64,000 nt of DNA from Bradyrhizobium aeschynomenes (GCF_013178945.1 NZ_JABFDM010000016.1:1-64000), one strand, 5' to 3'; counted from the stretch's first letter, positions 1 through 9,339 are shown. Numbers and translations: made by a program. Notes: generated by a model from the letters alone, not told the origin.

Positions 1-2
1 GT

Positions 3-212
3 CGCGACAAGGTGAAGACCTGGGGACTGGCGGTTGCCAAGCGGTCTGGACACCGCAAGGCGGTGGTGGCGGTGGCGCGCAAACTGGCGGTGATCATGCA
101 CGCGATGTGGTGCGACGGCACGGCGTATTGCGGCGACCAGGCCGTCAGCACCGCCGACGCGGCCGCGCATGCCAAGCGCAAGGATCGCAGGCTGCTGGGA
201 GCGCTGGCATGA
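3..212 (+). mobile_element. IS110/IS116-family transposase, C-terminal fragment
   Basis: The frame is open from the window edge and ends with TGA at 210-212. The product reads KTWGLAVAKRSGHRKAVVAV followed by ARKLAVIMHAMW, which is the conserved C-terminal helix region of IS110/IS116 (DEDD) transposases, where the Ser/Gly-rich active-site domain precedes an Arg/Lys-rich tail. Only about 70 residues are inside the window, so whether the element is intact cannot be judged. It marks the left side of an accessory region. Confidence 0.75.
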
Positions 213-1102
213 ACCGTAGCAACAGCCCGGCAGCAACGAACGGGCGTCGCGGACGACGCGCGAATTGATGGAGCTCCGCTGTCAGCGGATGAGGACCGGT
301 GCAGATCAGAGATGACGGAACGCACGCTATCTTGCCTGCGACGCGGTGCCCGAAGGGACGGCGCGATCGCGCGAAATTGCCTGTGACGTGGCTCCGTCAG
401 ACCGATGGAAAATTGCGCCGCGACGGCTATGCTGCTGCCATCGTGCAGCCGCGCCACGCCGTCGCTGAGCGCGGAAAGCTGCACGGCGCACTGGGACTCC
501 TCGCTGTCGAAGAGCTGCAGATCAGACCGCGCTGCAGGCGTGTTTTTGACAATGAAGATGGAGAGCACCGATGGCGAAAACGACGAAGACGATCGTGGCG
601 GAGAGGCAGAACATCCGGCCGATTAAAGCGGCAAGATAAAAGCGCCTCTCCGCGGCGTAGAATCGGCGGTCGTAAGTTCTTGTGTCCCCTTCTTACAGCG
701 TGGCACCATTCCGAGAATGGTGGTGTTGCTAACAGAAGAAAGCGACGAGAATTCAAGTTCTTTAGCGGCACTCGTAGTAGATTGGCGAAGTCGGGCGTAA
801 ATTGGTGCAGATAGCTCATTGGCTCGAGAAACGGCCGCTCGCATTTCATATAGATCGGTTATGTTCGGATCTTCAGCGCAGGCGGCGGACGTTCAGCCGC
901 CGCGGCTAATTGACGTCTGTGGCCATCGAGCCGTCTCAAGGGATCGCCAGCAATGAAACAAAAGGACTCGGCCGGCCCATTTGCCTTCTGACCTAACCGG
1001 CGCAACGGCGCCGCAGCGGATGCCGAGCGGCCAGTGCGTCACGCTCACGGTCTGTGGTATGATCGGAGCTTTCTGCGCGCCGAATGCAATCCGCCGAGGT
1101 CT
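213..1102. other. long stretch with no convincing gene
   Basis: Several open frames exist on both strands (for example 299-814 plus and 427-849 minus), but they overlap each other, are Arg-rich, show no recognisable domain and lack a clear ribosome binding site. The stretch may hold the outer end of the IS110-type element and decayed DNA. Nothing else is seen. Confidence 0.5.
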
Positions 1103-1816
1103 ATGCCGATGGAATTTGTTCTTGTGCCAGGACCCATGGTTCGTGCGTCTAGCCTTGAGCCAACCGCGCGCCATTTAGAGGGGCTAGGATATCGTATTCA
1201 GCTGCCCGATGTTCTAGCGCATCGGCATACGCCACCCGCCTGGAGGGAGTGGACCTCCCATTTGGCGGCCCTCGTGGACCTGAGTCCGAGGGCCGTCCTC
1301 GTTGGGCACAGCTCCGCCACCGCATTGATCGCTGATCTGGCAGCGAGACTGCCGTGCCGCTGCTTGATCATGGTCGACGGCGAAGTGCCGCCGTCGAAGG
1401 GAGCGGCCGCCCCGATTAGACCGGCATTGCGAGAGCTCATCGAGACGTTTGCAAAACCAGATGGGACGCTTCCGATCTGGTCCAGGTGGCAGGGGGATCA
1501 ACGACGCGAGGCTCTCCTTGGGCTCGATATCTTAGGGCGTGACCCCTCCGCGCTAGCTGCCTTCGAAAGCGACCTGCCTGAGTTTTCGATCAAATGGTTC
1601 GACGATATCATCGAGCTTTCCGAGTGGGACCACATCCCGGCTGGGTTCATTCAAACGTCAGCAATCCATGAGCATTCGGCTGCTGAAGCCCGGCATCGCG
1701 GTTGGCCGGTCGTACGGCTGAACGGGACGCATCTTCACCCGACTCTCAGTCCGGCCGAAACTGCAGACGCCATCGTTGCCATGTCCAAGGGACTCGTCGA
1801 AGACTTCGATCCCTAG
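1103..1816 (+). CDS. alpha/beta-hydrolase fold protein
   Basis: A 237-residue protein. The N-terminus FVLVPGPMV is the first beta strand plus oxyanion loop of an alpha/beta hydrolase. The nucleophile elbow is VGHSSA (Ser70), a G-x-S-x-A form of the usual GxSxG. A late GTHLHP supplies a plausible catalytic His, and an acid could come from the WDHIPAGF region before it. The ATG at 1103 is chosen because it begins just before the first strand; a longer frame begins at 1034 but adds residues unlike the family. Substrate unknown. It stands alone, with 250 bp of empty DNA before the next gene. Confidence 0.7.
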   Translation: MPMEFVLVPGPMVRASSLEPTARHLEGLGYRIQLPDVLAHRHTPPAWREWTSHLAALVDLSPRAVLVGHSSATALIADLAARLPCRCLIMVDGEVPPSKGAAAPIRPALRELIETFAKPDGTLPIWSRWQGDQRREALLGLDILGRDPSALAAFESDLPEFSIKWFDDIIELSEWDHIPAGFIQTSAIHEHSAAEARHRGWPVVRLNGTHLHPTLSPAETADAIVAMSKGLVEDFDP

Positions 1817-2067
1817 TGCAGTGTTGGATGCTTAGTCTGTTAGCTGGTCCGGACGATTCTCAGGCATTGCAGGCGTCCTTCTGCGCCGGCCGGGCCAGCA
1901 ATCCCGGCGTCGCCTCAATTTCGATTTGTCCGACGCCGCGGCGAGGCCGCGCAGAATTTGCGGTGCTGTTGACGACTGGAAAGTGTCGATAGCCCTGAGA
2001 GCTTGAGGTAAAGTCTGTCAGCGCCTTTGTAGTTTGATTGGCGCCGTAACTGTGGCCGGGAGAGCCC

Positions 2068-5000
2068 ATGGAAAAGACAAGGAACGCTCAAGGAACAGCA
2101 CCGACACAGAACCAGCTGGAGGACCAGCTGGTCACCCTTGATCGGTCGGCAAAGGGACGCCCCGGCCACCTCACTCCGACTCAACTCGCGGCCCATCTGG
2201 CTTGTCCCCACCTTACCCAAATCGAGCGCCAGAGGCGTGACGGGCTCCTGTCTATCGAGTACAGCCCCGACCCACGCCTCGAGGCGCTGCGTGAGCGAGG
2301 CCGCCAACACGAGGCGGCCTATGTCGAGAGGCTGCGGAGTGCCGGCCGCTCGATCTGCGACCTGCGTGACGAGCGCGATCCTAGGGCAACCCAGCGAGCG
2401 ATGGAGGCCGGCTTCGACGCTATCGTGCAGGCTACATTAGCCAATGATGTCTTCAGCGGTATTGCGGACGTGTTACTGCGCGTCGGCAGCACGACTTCGT
2501 CATTGCCCGGCTACGCTTACGAGCCGGCCGACACTAAGCTTTCACTTCAGACCAAGCCAGGCACGATCCTGCAACTGTGCACTTACGCCGAATTGCTGAA
2601 GCCGATGCAGGGGCTGGAACCCGAATCCATCCACGTCATCACGCCGCTTCAGCAGGAAACCTACCGCACCGCGCAGTTTGCGGCGTACTACCGTCTGGTA
2701 CGTACCCGCCTGTTGACCGCAGTAAGCGCAGTTCCGGCGCCGAGCACGTATCCGCAACCTGTGGCTCACTGCGACGTCTGCACCCATTGGCGCTATTGCG
2801 ACCAGCAGAGGCGCGCCGACGACCACCCTTCCTTGGTCGCAGGCATCAGCGGCGCTCAAGTGCGTGAGTTCCAGCAGCAGGGACTTCCCACGGTTACTGC
2901 CATTGCCCAAGGAGAGGGTCGGCTTCCTGACAAGCCCAAGCGAGGCGCTGAAGAAACCTACCGACGGCTCGGACAACAAGCCCGGTTGCAAGTGGCAAGC
3001 CGAGGTGCCGAGATGCCGCAGATCGAGGCGCTTGCGCTTGACCCAGGCCGCGGGCTGGCAAGATTACCAGAGCCTTCGGTCGGCGATATTTTCCTCGACT
3101 TCGAGGGCGATCCATTCGTTGCCCCGCACGGCCTAGAATACCTCACCGGGGTGTGTTTCACCAATAAGGCCGGAATCGTCGAGTTCAACCAACAGTGGGC
3201 GCTACAGACGGCTGAGGAGAAGGCTGCTTTTGAGGCCTTCATCGACTTTGCGCTGGCTCGCGTGCAGGAGCACCCTGGGACCCATGTCTATCACTTCGGC
3301 GCTTACGAGCCCGCGGCCCTGAAAAGGCTCTCAGCCCGTCATGCGACCCGGGGGTCTGAGCTGGACCAATTGCTACGTGGCCGGCGATTCGTGGACTTGC
3401 ACGCCGTTGTGCGCGAGAGCTTTCGCATAGGCGTGGAGCGCTACGGTCTCAAGGAGCTGGAAGCCTTGCATGGCTTTCAACGCCGACTGGACCTTCGAGA
3501 CGCCGGCATCGCACGGCGCAACCTCGAACTAGCGCTTGAACTGGGCAATATCGAAGTCCTCCCAGACGAAGTTCGTGGCCGCGTCGCCGCCTACAACGCG
3601 GACGACTGCCTCTCCACGGAGAGCCTGCGTGGCTGGCTCGAGCGCCAGCGCGACGATTGTCTCGCGCGCGGCCAGTACATTGATCGGCCGGTGCCCGGCA
3701 CGCTGACGCCAAGTGAGGATGTCAGCGCCCGCGATCAGCGCATTTCGGCGCTCAGGGACATCTTGCGGCAGGGCTTGCCGGCGGACCTCGAAACCTGGAC
3801 GGCGGACGAAAGGGCGCGGGCGCCCCTCGCTGCGATGCTCGGGTACTTCCGTCAGGAAGAAAAGAACGCCTGGTGGGAGTTCTTTCGGCTTCGCGATCTG
3901 CCCGATGATGAACACCTCGAAGAACGCCATATGCTTGCCGGGCTTGAGTTCGTCGAACGTCTTCCGAAAAGAGGGCGCGAGCGGAATGCGCGATGCCGTT
4001 TCCGTTTCCCCATCCAGGAAACCGCTGTCGATGTCGGTGACAGCGTCGTATGGCCGCTCCCCGCAGAGTCGGGCCAGGAACCTCACACGATGAAAGCCAC
4101 GGTCGAAGCGCTCGATCTCGCCGACCGAACCATCGTATTGAGCATCAGCGAGAAGGCCATGCAGTCCCTCCCTGCCTCGGTTTTCAAAGATCCGGTGGTC
4201 GGTGCCAAGCCGCTCGAAGAAGCCGTGCTGGCTTTCGCCGAGCATGTCTGCAACAGCGGGTTCGATCACGACAGCCCCTACGCCGCTGCAGGTGAACTCT
4301 TGCGAGCACGCCCGCCGCGCCGGATCGCTGGCGTCGGCTACGAGCTCCGCCGTGCCGATGAAGAGGCTGGCCCGGCGCTGGTACGCCTGTCTAGCGAAAT
4401 CGAAGGCGGCGTGCTGCCCGTCCAGGGGCCGCCAGGAGCCGGCAAGACGACTCAAGGTGCCAATGCCATCCTGGCGCTCGCCGCGGCGGGCAAGAAGATA
4501 GGCATCACAGCCGTCAGCCACAAAGTCATCGATAACCTGTTGATCGCCGTAGGCAACACCAACAATGCATCGCGGAGCGTCCAAGAACTGCACTTGGTAC
4601 ACAAGGATGATGAGCACGACGGTGTGGACGGCATTGAATTTGCCAAGTCGTCACGCGACGCGCTCGATCGCATTGCCCCGGGCACCATCGTCGGCGGCAC
4701 CGCTTGGCTGTGGGCGCATCCTGACGCTATCGGCCGCCTGGACGTGCTGGTCATCGACGAGGCTGGACAGATGGCTCTGGCACAGGCGCTCGCGGCCGCG
4801 CGCGCGGCCCGCAATTTGCTGTTACTCGGTGACCCGCAGCAGCTTGAACAGCCCACGCGGGGCGCCCACGAAGACGGCGCGGACGTTGCTGCACTTGTGC
4901 ACCTGCTAGGTCCCGGGCAGGCGACCCTGCGCCCCGACCAAGGTCTGTTCCTCGACCGCACTTACCGGCTGCACCCCGCCATTTGCGCGTTCACGTCGGA

Positions 5001-5613
5001 GGCCTATTACGAAGGGCGGCTGCAGTCTAATCGCGGTTTAGAGCGCCAACGTATCGATGGCGCCACGCTGTTCGCCGGTGCAGGTCTGTTCCTGGTGGAG
5101 GTGGCCCATCAAGGCAACCAAGCCCAATCCCTCGAAGAGGTTGAGGCTGTCGTTGCGATCGCTCGTTCGTTGCTGCAACCCGGCAACACGTGGACAAACG
5201 CCGATGGGGAAGCCCGCTTTTTGGAGCCGGAGGACATCCTAGTCGTCGCGCCCTACAATTCTCAAGTAAGTGCGCTGAGGCGTGCACTCGCCAGCTTTGA
5301 TGTAGTCCGCGTCGGGACTGTTGACAAATTTCAGGGCCAGCAAGCGCCAGTAGTGATTTATTCGTGCGCAAGTTCCTCACCTGAGGACGCGCCGCGCGGC
5401 ATGGCGTTCCTCTATGACCCGCATCGGTTCAATGTGGCGACTAGCCGGGCGCGCGGCATAGTCATTGTTGTTGCGAATCCACGTCTCTTCGAACCCGATT
5501 GCCGCACGCCCGACCAGATGGCCTGGGCGAGCGGGTTCTGCCGGTTTGAGGAATTGGCAACGAAGATCACACTACCCGAAATCGGAGGGGGTGGTCGTCT
5601 TCAAGGCGAGTAG
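2068..5613 (+). CDS. TM0106-type RecB-like nuclease fused to a superfamily 1 helicase
   Basis: A 1181-residue multidomain protein. Residues about 30-260 form a RecB/Cas4-like PD-(D/E)XK nuclease: GIADVLL, then PADTKLS near 155, then QLCTYAELL. A cysteine near 46 (ACPHL) and the cluster CDVCTHWRYC near 235-245 resemble the four-Cys iron-sulfur site of Cas4, AddB and Dna2. Residues about 335-510 look like the YprB-type RNase H-like domain (FLDFEGDPF, and YNADDC). The C-terminal half is a DNA2/UPF1-like helicase: Walker A GPPGAGKTT near 787, Walker B VIDEAGQ near 896, GDPQQLEQP, and the late VGTVDKFQGQQ and NVATSRARG motifs. ATG 2068 follows GGGAG at a normal distance. Expected role: ATP-dependent DNA end or branched-DNA processing, possibly defence. 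Confidence 0.88.
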   Translation: MEKTRNAQGTAPTQNQLEDQLVTLDRSAKGRPGHLTPTQLAAHLACPHLTQIERQRRDGLLSIEYSPDPRLEALRERGRQHEAAYVERLRSAGRSICDLRDERDPRATQRAMEAGFDAIVQATLANDVFSGIADVLLRVGSTTSSLPGYAYEPADTKLSLQTKPGTILQLCTYAELLKPMQGLEPESIHVITPLQQETYRTAQFAAYYRLVRTRLLTAVSAVPAPSTYPQPVAHCDVCTHWRYCDQQRRADDHPSLVAGISGAQVREFQQQGLPTVTAIAQGEGRLPDKPKRGAEETYRRLGQQARLQVASRGAEMPQIEALALDPGRGLARLPEPSVGDIFLDFEGDPFVAPHGLEYLTGVCFTNKAGIVEFNQQWALQTAEEKAAFEAFIDFALARVQEHPGTHVYHFGAYEPAALKRLSARHATRGSELDQLLRGRRFVDLHAVVRESFRIGVERYGLKELEALHGFQRRLDLRDAGIARRNLELALELGNIEVLPDEVRGRVAAYNADDCLSTESLRGWLERQRDDCLARGQYIDRPVPGTLTPSEDVSARDQRISALRDILRQGLPADLETWTADERARAPLAAMLGYFRQEEKNAWWEFFRLRDLPDDEHLEERHMLAGLEFVERLPKRGRERNARCRFRFPIQETAVDVGDSVVWPLPAESGQEPHTMKATVEALDLADRTIVLSISEKAMQSLPASVFKDPVVGAKPLEEAVLAFAEHVCNSGFDHDSPYAAAGELLRARPPRRIAGVGYELRRADEEAGPALVRLSSEIEGGVLPVQGPPGAGKTTQGANAILALAAAGKKIGITAVSHKVIDNLLIAVGNTNNASRSVQELHLVHKDDEHDGVDGIEFAKSSRDALDRIAPGTIVGGTAWLWAHPDAIGRLDVLVIDEAGQMALAQALAAARAARNLLLLGDPQQLEQPTRGAHEDGADVAALVHLLGPGQATLRPDQGLFLDRTYRLHPAICAFTSEAYYEGRLQSNRGLERQRIDGATLFAGAGLFLVEVAHQGNQAQSLEEVEAVVAIARSLLQPGNTWTNADGEARFLEPEDILVVAPYNSQVSALRRALASFDVVRVGTVDKFQGQQAPVVIYSCASSSPEDAPRGMAFLYDPHRFNVATSRARGIVIVVANPRLFEPDCRTPDQMAWASGFCRFEELATKITLPEIGGGGRLQGE

Positions 5614-5764
5614 CGGCGTAGAGATTGTCTCAGGGGAGGGCCGACCGGCGGGGAGCAACGTCAGGCGAGCCGCCGACGGCGACTCCGCCCTCCTCATAAA
5701 CAACTAGCCGCCTTGCGGATGTTCGCTATGCCGCGGCTAGCCAAAGACGAGGAGACAGGCGGCA

Positions 5765-6166
5765 CTATTCGCCAAAGTTCGGCTGGCGAATGTCTACGGG
5801 CACGTGCGCAATCTTACAGATCTCCTCAACGAGGAGCCGTACCGCTCGCCCTTGCCAATCAATTTGATCGATCGGAGATTCCCAATACTCTGATAGGACG
5901 TAGGCCAAATGGCGCGCCTTTATGCTCAGGCCTTTCAAAGTGCTGGCGGGCGTCTCCATGATCGCTCGTTCGACAGGATCAAGGCGGGCCAGCAACGCCT
6001 CGTCATGTGCCGTAACGTACTCGTCAGCTTGCTTCGATAGGTCGGAAACGCTGCGATCGAGTTCTGCCGCCAGCGCAATAAGCTGTTCCTCAAGAGCTGT
6101 GAGACCAGCGTCTGGGTCCGACGACGTCCCAGAATCAAGACTGTTAAACGATGTTCGCGTTTCCAT
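5765..6166 (-). CDS. conserved hypothetical protein
   Basis: A 133-residue soluble protein of unknown function. It is largely helical: a heptad-like stretch (ALEEQLIALAAEL) is followed by DEALLARLDPVERAIMETPA and STLKGLSIKARHLAYVL. The pattern of a helical N-terminus followed by a 'pause' segment with T-P-A and a Lys/Arg helix is familiar from many small rhizobial hypotheticals, often on mobile DNA. The start at 6166 is chosen because GGAG lies six bases upstream; an in-frame alternative at 6205 has none. Convergent with the nuclease-helicase gene. Confidence 0.6.
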   Translation of the reverse strand: METRTSFNSLDSGTSSDPDAGLTALEEQLIALAAELDRSVSDLSKQADEYVTAHDEALLARLDPVERAIMETPASTLKGLSIKARHLAYVLSEYWESPIDQIDWQGRAVRLLVEEICKIAHVPVDIRQPNFGE

Positions 6167-6492
6167 TTGAGCTCCGAAAGAGTCGCGTGCGGCGCACAGC
6201 CTCACAGTCGTGTATCGCCCCTAGCCGCTGGGCCCCTGCGATTCCGATGATGTCTAGTATTCGCTCAGGCTGCTGTTGCTTGCTGCTGTCGGGCCGTTGT
6301 GCCGGCCCCCCGGTCTCCTCGAGAGTCTAACTGTTTGAGCTTCGCGCCCCCTGCATCATCGCTCTGTCTCCGAAATCCAGGGGCATGCGCCCATTCGGAA
6401 TCCGCCCCACAACTCCAAAGAGGTGGCGGTATTTTCGTATTATAGGTTATAACCTATAGAATTTCCAGCCCCGCTTTGGTCCTACCGTCCAG
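6167..6492. other. intergenic region between divergent small genes
   Basis: No gene is seen. The right end is AT-rich compared with the surroundings and holds the 18-bp palindrome described separately. Promoters for both the minus-strand hypothetical and the XRE gene should lie here. Confidence 0.5.
6441..6458. promoter_or_regulatory. perfect 18-bp palindrome, likely operator of the XRE gene
   Basis: TATAGGTTATAACCTATA is identical to its own reverse complement and sits 34 bp before the XRE start codon in an AT-rich patch. It contains TATAAC, which could serve as a -10 element, so a dimer bound here would block or position RNA polymerase. Small XRE and C-protein regulators commonly bind such sites next to their own genes. 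Autoregulation is an inference. Confidence 0.65.
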
Positions 6493-6723
6493 ATGAACTG
6501 GTCGGACCCAAAGGCGGCGCGCGGCGTTCTCGGGGAGAATGTTAGGCGGCTTCGCAAAGCAAAAAGGTTTAGCCAAGAACGCTTGGCCGAGCTGACCGAG
6601 CTCGACCAGCCGCACATCAGCGAAATTGAGGCAGGGCTGATTAATCTCACCCTCGATAACGTCCAGGCGCTGGCCGTAGCGCTGGGCGTTGAGCCCTCCG
6701 ATCTGCTGAAGCCGCCTTTCTAA
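6493..6723 (+). CDS. small XRE-family HTH transcriptional regulator
   Basis: A 76-residue single-domain protein. The Cro/C1-type HTH fills residues about 14-70: ENVRRLRKAKRFSQERLAEL, then LDQPHISEIEAGL as recognition helix region, then LTLDNVQALAVALGVEPSDLL. There is no effector domain. This size and layout are those of controller (C) proteins of restriction-modification systems and of prophage or integrative-element switches, but no restriction-modification genes are adjacent. No strong ribosome binding site is seen before ATG 6493; the leader from the palindrome promoter would be only about 30 nt. Confidence 0.85.
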   Translation: MNWSDPKAARGVLGENVRRLRKAKRFSQERLAELTELDQPHISEIEAGLINLTLDNVQALAVALGVEPSDLLKPPF

Positions 6724-7187
6724 ACGAGAACGTTTGGAATTGCGGTGGACGAGCCGGCTAGGCAGCAAGTCGATCCCGCTCCGAGCAGTACCTGCGCCGT
6801 AGTTTGAGGCTCGTCCGGCCACCGACGCGGCTATTCGTCTGCCCGCTCACCTTCTACGCACCGGCCTCGTCCCGGCTGCTTCGATGCGGCTGATGCTGTC
6901 CGTGTCCCTCGATTGGACGTGGATAGCCTAATCGCATAGCGGCGGAGCACAGCGAATACTCGGCGATATGCCAGCCCGCAATGGATATGGCACAATCGGC
7001 TTATGTTGCCGCGCTGCCATTGCAGGAGTGAGTTGCGCATATCGGGGAATGCGAGATCCGGCAAACTGCTGAAAGAGGCGAATACTCGTGTAAGCCTCGC
7101 ACGCCATCCTGCAGGGAGAATGGGTTCCCCCCGGCCGGCTGAAGATTGCAGCGATCTGGACGGACACCCCTAGATGGTCAACCGCCA
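6724..7187. other. intergenic region without recognisable gene
   Basis: No frame here shows a known domain or a good ribosome binding site. The stretch may carry control signals for the HTH protein gene that follows. An in-frame TTG at 7146 could extend that gene slightly. Confidence 0.45.
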
Positions 7188-7901
7188 GTGACGATCGTCC
7201 GTCGCGAGCACAGGGCGCAATTCACCATCGTCCCGAACGCTGTCTTCGCGGATCCCCGCCTATCTGTCGAGGCGAAGGGCGTGCTCGGCTATCTGCTGTC
7301 GCGTCCCCACAAATGGCACGTCCGCCTGGATCACGTCGGGCGGACCCTGGTTGTTGGCCGCAAGAAGCTGCAGCGCATCTTTCGAGAGTTAATCGCCGCC
7401 GGCTATGTCGCCCGCGAAGCGCAACGATTCGTCGACGGACACCGGTTCGGCGAGCTCGACTATGTCGTCCATGACGTGCCTGTGCCTGTGGATAAGTCGT
7501 TGCGTCCGCGGGGTCGAAAGGGACCTGCGGCTCCGCGGGTCCAAAAGGGACCTGCGTATAAAGACTCGCCGCGGGGCCCTAAGGGACCTGCCTATAAAGA
7601 ACTATATAAAAACAGACCTTCTCCACCAGCGGCCTATGCACCTGATGGTTGGTCGAACGCCATCGGCGTGACGCAAGATCGGCTTGACCAGCTCCAGGAC
7701 GACGAGGCTCGGCTGGATCCGGCGATCGTGGGGCTTTTCGACGACGTCGCTGAAGGTTGGGAATTGGTGGCCGCGCTTCCGGATCAAGAACGGGCTGAGC
7801 TGCGCCAACGCTTCAGACGGGGTGAGCTCGATCGGTCGGCGATCATTGAGCTCCGGAATCGATACCTGCATGTGCTGGGTGGCCGTCGGGGTAAGAGGTG
7901 A
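7188..7901 (+). CDS. helix-turn-helix protein of the replication-initiator/transcription-factor type found on mobile elements
   Basis: A 237-residue protein. The N-terminal ~90 residues (FTIVPNAVF, LSVEAKGVLGYLLSRP, HVGRTLVVGRKKLQRI, ELIAAGYV) form a winged HTH like that in phage and plasmid replication proteins: a regular phenotype helix, a 'DHVGRTLVVGRKK' recognition helix and a wing. Then comes a linker with three KGPA(YK) repeats and a C-terminal helical region (DDEARLDPAIVGLFDDV). The start GTG 7188 gives the N-terminus VTIVRREHR; a TTG at 7146 is possible. No clear ribosome binding site favours either. Exact role (replication, excision control, transcription) is open. Confidence 0.65.
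   Translation: MTIVRREHRAQFTIVPNAVFADPRLSVEAKGVLGYLLSRPHKWHVRLDHVGRTLVVGRKKLQRIFRELIAAGYVAREAQRFVDGHRFGELDYVVHDVPVPVDKSLRPRGRKGPAAPRVQKGPAYKDSPRGPKGPAYKELYKNRPSPPAAYAPDGWSNAIGVTQDRLDQLQDDEARLDPAIVGLFDDVAEGWELVAALPDQERAELRQRFRRGELDRSAIIELRNRYLHVLGGRRGKR
7506..7618 (+). repeat. three iteron-like repeats plus AT-rich stretch inside the HTH gene
   Basis: AAGGGACCTGC occurs exactly at 7518-7528, 7545-7555 and 7581-7591. Copies two and three share a wider unit beginning with CCGCGGG and ending TATAAAG. The last copy runs into an AT-rich tract (7592-7614, containing ACTATATAAAAACA). Repeat offsets are 27 and 36 bp, both multiples of three, so a coding duplication explains them at least in part. An origin of replication inside an initiator gene, as in lambdoid phages, would look similar. 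Confidence 0.5.
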
Positions 7902-8489
7902 TCGCTGCTGTCGGGCTCCAGAGCCCCCTGACCGGTTCTGACCGGTGCGGGGTCGGCAGATGATCCACGCCAGGCAGAGCGCGGGGCAAGGCCGTCGAGT
8001 CTGATACGAAATTTCATCCGACTTGGTGTCTCGCCTCAATGCCCCTGACCATATCCCTAAGGCCATAGCGCGGGCCTAGGAGACTGAAGCGGCTCTGGCG
8101 GCTTGTGTCTGCCGCCAAACTCCGTTGAAGCCCCCAGAGGCGCCGGAAGGGCTCAAGAGCCATGGATCCGAGAAGAGGGCTGAGGGCACAGCAGTCTGCT
8201 GAGATCCGCTGCGTCGCAGGTTGCCTGCGCCTGGGCCGGAGTTGCGGCAAACCGGGTGAGATCGCCGAGCGAATCTGTTTGCCAATCGCCGAAATAGCCG
8301 TTGTGGCTCAGTGGTGGAACTCGTGGCTGGAAAATTGGCAAACGCCTTGAATTGTTGGCTTTTTCACTCTTCCCTAGGGAGCGCCATTCCCCGGCGCTCA
8401 ACCCTCGATCTCTGACCCTCGCGGCGCGGCTCCTCAGCCTCGCGGCGCATTCCTGCGTCCGAGCTTTGCTCTTCGGGACGCCCCTCATC
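7902..8489. other. non-coding stretch upstream of a dispersed repeat
   Basis: Open frames here are short, overlap on both strands and show no domain. The DNA passes into the structured repeat at about 8490. No tRNA cloverleaf was found, although this would be a natural place for an integration site. Confidence 0.4.
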
Positions 8490-8850
8490 AAGAAGGGCGC
8501 AGGGAAGGCCGGGTGCAGGCCGCACCCATGGCCCGCCTGCAGAAAGAAAAGCAGGCGGCAGTCACCACAGGATTGGCCGAACAACCGGCCTTCCCTGCGC
8601 GATGGGTTGAACGGCTGCTCCGTGCTCTCCCAGGGGACCGGGCTTGCTTGCCCCCGTCATCGGGATGTCGCCGACCAAGACACCAGCGTCGGGGTGTCGG
8701 GACCACACGGCTTGACCGTCCGCCCGAGGTTCGTTCGTCCGCACGCGAAACGCGCACTGCGACCCCAGGCGGCCACCGCATCTCCCGCTCCACGGTCCGT
8801 GACGATCGCGAAACGCCCCTTCAGCGAGCAGGAGACGGCGGCAGTCTAGC
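8490..8850. repeat. structured dispersed repeat (Bradyrhizobium-type)
   Basis: The stretch has a perfect 14-bp inverted repeat, GCAGGGAAGGCCGG at 8499-8512 and its complement at 8585-8598, with a second nested hairpin inside it (CGCCTGC 8534-8540 with GCAGGCG 8551-8557). The translated read-through (for example AGKAGCRPHPWPACRKK) matches my memory of a peptide often mis-annotated as a protein in Bradyrhizobium genomes, which indicates a repeated non-coding element. Both strands are open over most of it, so open frames here should not be called genes. Confidence 0.55.
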
Positions 8851-9339
8851 ATGATTTCCGGAAAAGAGAAATTGTTTTTTGAGTGCTTCTGTATTTCGCT
8901 CGGTGGCGCATCCGGCACACGAAAGTGATGCACCTGCTCTGACGAGCAAATTAGCGAGTTGCTTTCGGCTTGCCGAAGCAAGGAGGCACGTCTAAGTTGA
9001 AAAGATCGTGCATGGTTAGAGCAGAGGATCGCCAAGCGCGGTGACAGCGGTACAAATTTGGAGTGCAGCCCCATCTACGGCTCCACTGACTGTCGAGAGG
9101 ACTGCGTTCGCGGGGATCCCTGAGCCTTTACCTGCTCCCGCTGCGGTCATCCGATGGCAGAAAGCATTTCGTCAGTCCATTTTGGCCGCAACTGCTCAGC
9201 GGAAGGGAGTTCCGATGAACCTTCCTCGTTCTGTACCCGATTGTGAGTTCATGACGGTCTAACAAGCCATTACGCCTCACGAATAATCAGCGCACTCGGG
9301 AGGACGAAGGGACGCCAGCGAGTTCTAAGGATGAAATAG
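8851..9339. other. AT-richer intergenic region before the TIGR04141-type gene
   Basis: Base composition drops here and stays low through the next gene. A frame at 9041-9262 has no recognisable features. Presumably the promoter of the following gene lies here. Confidence 0.4.

Noticed and set aside
8296..8345. A GGCTCAGTGGTGGAACTCGT segment that looks slightly like a tRNA D-arm
   Set aside because: No acceptor, anticodon or T stem can be built around it.
8301..8849. A 182-codon open frame with some similarity to annotated hypothetical proteins
   Set aside because: It overlaps the structured dispersed repeat and is open on both strands; such annotations are probably spurious.
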